Of a stretch of DNA of 64,000 bases, positions 59,324 through 64,000 are shown one piece after another. The notes below the pieces were generated by a model. It was not told the DNA's origin and made no database searches. It worked only from the letters and a program-made list of their open reading frames with translations. The translations under genes were made by a program, and so were the position numbers. Source of the DNA: Ulva prolifera (taxonomy: Eukaryota; Chlorophyta; Ulvophyceae; Ulvales; Ulvaceae); contig CM041197.1 of NCBI GenBank assembly GCA_023078555.1, forward strand, positions 434,001 to 498,000, given 5' to 3'. The first letter of the stretch is position 1. Each line of letters opens with the position of its first letter.

Positions 59324-61150
59324 GTGCTTCCTCCTACATGCACGTGCAAGTGAGAGTGCGCTCAAGGCCCTGCGGGGCTGGATTGCAAGCCGCGGTGACT
59401 CATGCCAGGATACTCCCAACCTGTCATCACCCTTTCCATGGCCATAGTATCACGTTCTAGGTATTGCTGTCAACACGCCAGTTTCTGCATCCCAAGTTGC
59501 GGTCTGCTGCGGCACGTATCCCCCCATGCCGATCTGCAAGGGCCGTGAAGGTGTCAGGCTTCATCATTCCAGCTCATGAAGCAGTACTACAAGAAACACG
59601 GCAGCCCCAAGGTTCAACAAGGTGCCCCATATGGATTAGGGGCTGTTGGAATGAGAGGTGAACAGCCCCAGTCTTCATTTGGGGCTGTTTCGCTGGCTGG
59701 CGTCCACGGGCGCTTTGATCAGATGCCGCACCAAGGCAATAAGGTAGACATTTGGCACACCACAGCTACGGGGCCTTTAAACGGCGACCACCCAAGGGGG
59801 ACATATGGGGCACATTCGTGAACGCTGCAAGGGGTGCTTTGGTCAACTCGCAACGTCCTCTCAGCTGCGCACATCTAATGTAACAGCGTACATCACTGCT
59901 GTTACGGTCTCCATATTAGTTGACTGGCATGCGCGTGCTGCAAAGCGTGGTCCTTAGAACTGCTGGCTCGTTTTCACGCACTTGTATGGACAGACCAGCC
60001 CCCACGCTGGGCGGGCGCTCCATTTCCCAACTATATCTGGAATTATAAGTATGCCTCTGAGTGTCGTGCGACTTGATCGCTGTTCCAGTGGCTGTCCTCG
60101 AGAGTGGGGTGGAAGGAGGCATGCCTGCATGCGCACTCGTCATCACTTACGATGTCGACGTCGGGTGAAGGGTCTCGGTCCCGCAGCTGAGTTGGTTCAG
60201 CAGACACACGCGGTTTACAACGCCTCTAGCTCCCTCAGATACATTGTATCAACTTCAATAGCCTTCTAAAGTAGATGCTATTCCGCGACGGTGGCCTGTA
60301 CACTATCTCGTGAGTGGCTATAACGCTCGCTAGCCGATCACTTCAGGGCGTCGACAGTAAGCTTCGCAGTATTAGACTCTATTGTAGATACGGCGTCCGT
60401 ATCATCAGGTTTTGATATTGCTCGGCTCTGGTGTAGACTTACCACAGCAGCACCGCTGTTGCCGGCAGCTAGGCTAGGCCGTATCGCCACATCGATCATG
60501 ACATTCCTGATTTTTGGGATCATGGTGTATGGTGTGTCCTGCTGGCCTGCGACCGCTTCACAACGTCAAGAGGTTGTTTCAACGCCCATTGCAGGCACTA
60601 GATTTGCATGCCCTGCTACCAATGTTGGCATGATGTCCCGATTACTGTAGTGATGCGGGAATTCCCCGTGGAGGTACCATCAAGCAGAGTGCAAATATGT
60701 GCAAGTTCTGTGCAGGGATGCTGGAAGTCAGCCTGTGGACCTGACCAGCATCAGCCCGGGGACCTTCTCAATGATGGCATCTCAGCTTAACACACCCAGT
60801 TCGTTTGATTTTGTATATGGTGCAAAATCTACCTTGGAGAGGTAGATTTTGCTGGTCTTACACTAGATCTGGTCGGGCTGGCCCGCTCGAATGATGATGT
60901 TGACGTGCTTTGTGCTGACCATTTGCCCTTGCTAAATGGTTGCTCCTTTGGTAACGTGTAACATGCCTTCGTCATATGTGCCTTCATGGTCCGCAGACTC
61001 GCACTATAATATCAGTTAATGCTGCGGTGCAGCCCGCCGTGTGAATGAGATCGTTCATTACATGCAACAAATGACAAACTCGTAGTGTGGTGGCATTAGA
61101 AATCCCTTTTGGTGTTGATTTTTACATCGCCTCTGATGTGCACATGATGT
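59324..61150. other. Spacer between A7 and the CACTA gene
   Basis: No gene is supported. GGGGCTGTT recurs near 59639 and 59683. The A7 exon 3 expected here is absent. Part of it probably belongs to the transposon 3' end, but no CACTA terminus could be fixed. Confidence 0.45.
60822..60852. repeat. Perfect hairpin, 12-bp arms
   Basis: GCAAAATCTACC (60822-60833) and GGTAGATTTTGC (60841-60852) flank TTGGAGA. It lies about 300 bp past the transposase stop codon. It could be a subterminal repeat or a 3'-end hairpin. Confidence 0.8.
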
Positions 61151-64000
61151 CTACCCGAACGTTGACATCTTGAGAGTCGGGATGAAAAACTGCTCGTCTC
61201 GAGTAGATACTAAAGTACATTCAATCTGATCAAGACGCACTCCGTATGTGTACGCCCCCCCTCCCTGTGCTCCGGGCAGCCGCTGCAACAATGAGGGTTT
61301 TGCTGCTCTGCCCCCGCCTGAGCTGTCTGTGTACTGGATTTGATAGCCATGTTGCGGATCACCTACCGGTTGAAGCTCGTGCATGTCCCCCAATGCGAAC
61401 CTCGTGACCTCCACATCCCCTCCCTCCGCTGGCGTCTGATGCCACGTAAAGATGTCCTTGATCTTCATGACGGTGTTGATCGCACCCGGCCAGTCGTCCA
61501 TGTTGCCTTCTTCCTCTTGTCCAGCTGCATCTAACACGTATGGTACATATGCCAAGTACTCCACCTTGGATGTGTTGGAGTTGGTGGTCCGCACAAGAAA
61601 CTGTCCACCTTTGCATGATGCAATTTCGCTGCGGAACAGCTTCACTCGAGGCTGCCCACCATCGCCATTGCTCCCCAATAGCTCGGGGTCCAGCGGACCC
61701 CCATGTTCTGCCAGCAGAGCTTGAGTATCCCCAGCAGCTCTTGCGCTGGTAGCCTGAAGCGCAGCCTTGACACGAGTCACCTGCACCCGGAAGGTCTAGT
61801 GCCACTAAGTGCTGGTTTTATGAATATCTATTGCATGACGTCCGCATCACGGAGCACGTATAAACAGCCACAGCATTGTTTGTCATAGTATAAGGCAGCA
61901 TACTGTCAAATGGTGATTGCTGACATCTTCAATGGGCCCCGCCAGCCACTCATCTCCCGAGCTGTCATCTCTTGCGGCCTTTGTGGGCCCCGCAGGCTCA
62001 ATTTTGTCCATGAGGACAGTGGCCTGTGGGTGGCAATGAGCGAGCTTGTCCAACGCTTGGACCGAGAGGAAGTGGTTTGTCCCAACGCACTCTGGGTGGC
62101 GGGTGGATCGGTACTTGGTGATGCGTTTGAACACTTGCATGCACCTCTCCAGCCACCACTCTGCCGCAAACGCAGTTGGTCCGCAGTGACGTGCCTGCTC
62201 GGCAACATGTGCCATGCAGGTGTGCAGTTGGAAGGTCATCAGCTCGTTCGTACCGAAATGCTGTTGTATCAGGACACTGTACTGAAACAATGCCTCCTGT
62301 GCTGCATCGATGTGCTCCGGTTGATGCTGTCCGTCCTGGTAGCGCATGAAGTATACTGTTGCTGTGCGCAGGTGACCCCACATCTCCATGATCCTCTCGT
62401 CAACGCCTGCTTCGTGGAGAGCATACGACGCAACAGTGTCTGCCCATGTGAGTATGTCTTCCATTGTGAGGTTGGATCCGCTGCAAAAATCAGAGTGTGT
62501 CAGCAGTGCTTATGCTGGCGTATTGCTGGGCTGCATCTCAGATTGCATATCATGCAACGGCTCGATCAAGCAGGAACCCCCACAGACACACGCATTGTCG
62601 ATTGCTGCCCTCGACGCGGTCAGGTGAGCTGGCATCGCACTGTATGATGTCAGGGAGCGCTGCTGTGAAGCAGGTGGTTCCCCGCAGCTCCTGAACTTTT
62701 CGTTTTATGACCGCGCGTGCCTCTTTCGACAAGATGATGTCGTCGCCCCACCGCAATACTCTCTTGCCACTGCGCGCCATGAGCGCCCAAAATCCTTTGA
62801 TCAGTCCGTTGCAAAATGCATGTGCGAGCGGGATGCGGTGCATCGCTGCCGGCCTGCATAGGAGACATCGCCATATGTTGGGTGCAGCGAGTTTGGAAGG
62901 CTTCTGCATAGATGCACTGTCTACCCAGTCACTGAATTGTCACGTCTCAGGCAATATCTGCTGATCGCATGGCTCCTCCTTTCGACTCTAGCCAGGCCTG
63001 GGCTAGGTGCGAACATTTCGGACACAGATGAGGCTGTAAGCTCACCTGTAATAGGGGAGACAGCTGAACACGCATTTCCCGGTGCGTCCTATGTCCAGGT
63101 GCTTCTTATTGAATTGTTCCATGAATGCCTTCAGGGCGCTTTCGTAGACTGCAAGTGTCCACCTTGTGAGATTGCGGTGTGCTGTCGTACGGTGCACAAC
63201 GAGCGTGCTTGCCTGTGGTGACAATCTGTTGTTCGGAGACTGGCACATATCTTGTGTGGAAGGTCAGTAGTACATACCCTGTGCTCTGGCTTGCACTGTG
63301 GCATTCGGTCCGAGTTCTGCCAGACCTTCATTGAGCCCCTGCATGTACTTCTCTCTTTCTGCTTCGGTCGCCAATAAAGCTGTATCTGAAAGGATGTCGT
63401 CGAGCTCATCATCTATGAAGAGCAGGGCAGCAGCCTCTTTGTCGAATGTCCCGTCATCAGCGCTGTACTGAAAGTTATCATGTTTCTCCAATGTGCAACC
63501 AATTGGCAACATGCGGGGATGGTGCCTCTGCGCTTTGCAGGATGCAGCGCCATACGCAGTGGCTTTCAGCTTGATGTCTCCGGGCGAGCCGTCTTCATTG
63601 GGCTTCTTTTTGGACGCCATGAGCATGCAGCGCGGGCACCCGGTCCTCGCCGCCGCTCCCACACTGCGGCGCATCTTGGCGGCGAAGGGGGTGTCCCCAT
63701 GCAGCCCAATGAGGACTGGAAACCAGTGCTCCAACTGAATAGGTGGGACTCCCTGGGCTGCCTCGGCGGCCAGCTTCATAGCATCTTCTGCAGCTGAAAG
63801 CTGTGTCTTCGCAAGTGCTTCAGCAGCAGCCTTTGCTGCACTCTGAGGGTGATCCTCTTTGTCTTGGAGGGTCGCACCATGGCGCACTTTCGCTTCCTCA
63901 ACAGCTGCAGCGGCTTCATCTGCTGCTGCGTGTAGGGGGTGACGTGTGCTCCACACCACAGGGACCCCGTCAATGACTGCATGGACCAAACCGTTACTTT
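61151..64000 (-). CDS. CACTA/EnSpm (Tnp2-like) transposase, 5' end outside window
   Basis: Exons on the - strand are 63278 to beyond the window, 63148-63046, 62931-62590, 62480-61904 and 61780-61151 (TAG). The joined frame is open through all four junctions (the 62590 donor is the least certain). The visible part starts inside the Tnp2 region: HWFPVLIGLHGDTPFAAK, then CPRCML. It continues SDWVDSASMQKPSKLAAP, MHRIPLAHAFCNGLIKGFW and LSKEARAVIKRKV. Next is a DUF4218-like block with LHTCMAHVAEQARHCGP and WWLERCMQVFKRITKYR. The last exon carries the C-terminal domain with FLVRTTNSNTSKVEYLAYVP and DIFTWHQTPAEGG. The Tnp2 order is well kept and no stop is seen, so the copy may be young. It would excise and insert DNA in the nucleus. 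Element termini and target duplication were not found. Confidence 0.8.

Noticed and set aside
1-64000. CRISPR array, rRNA or tRNA genes
   Set aside because: No regularly spaced direct repeats of the right kind and no recognisable rRNA or tRNA sequence were seen. The repeated units are protein-coding paralogues, MITEs and simple repeats.

Overview
The window is nuclear DNA from a eukaryote. Its genes have GT-AG introns, the coding exons are GC-rich, and the spacers hold transposon-derived repeats. Intron-bearing GC-rich genes, frequent TGCATGCA words and a plant/alga-style CACTA transposase suggest a unicellular green alga or another protist. The species cannot be settled from the sequence alone.

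The main content is a head-to-tail array, all on the + strand, of one multigene family that I call A1-A7 and B1-B3 (my labels). Intact members share a three-exon plan with the same intron phases. Exon 1 (237-258 nt) encodes a cysteine module (CGH...CxxC...W). Exon 2 (238 or 241 nt) encodes a conserved cap ending near 'HFEDVTFSG' in A or 'HFRGTAFTG' in B. Exon 3 (about 2.4-2.6 kb) encodes a long right-handed parallel beta-helix-like repeat protein with an embedded CxxCGRxG...RCVHEG insert. Spliced products are about 940-1040 residues with no obvious signal peptide. I could not match them to a named family.

Layout: 1-3285 holds palindromes and the decayed copy A1; 3958-32333 holds A2-A6; 32979-33344 is an inverted relic. 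From about 35658 to 38580, on the - strand, lies an unrelated DEDDy-type 3'-5' exonuclease gene that separates the A block from the B block. B1, B2 and the broken B3 occupy 40524-56666, and A7, a fragment holding only exons 1 and 2, lies at 58108-59323. The last 2.9 kb (61151 to the window end, - strand) is a five-exon CACTA/EnSpm (Tnp2-like) transposase gene that runs off the window.

Spacers of 0.7-4 kb contain several non-autonomous inverted-repeat elements, long near-perfect palindromes, homopolymer runs and a segmental duplication of the DNA upstream of B1 and B2. The mix of intact copies, copies with one lesion (A3 lost its start codon, B1 has an in-frame stop in exon 1), heavily decayed copies and relics fits birth-and-death evolution by tandem duplication. 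Joint function of the proteins is unknown.
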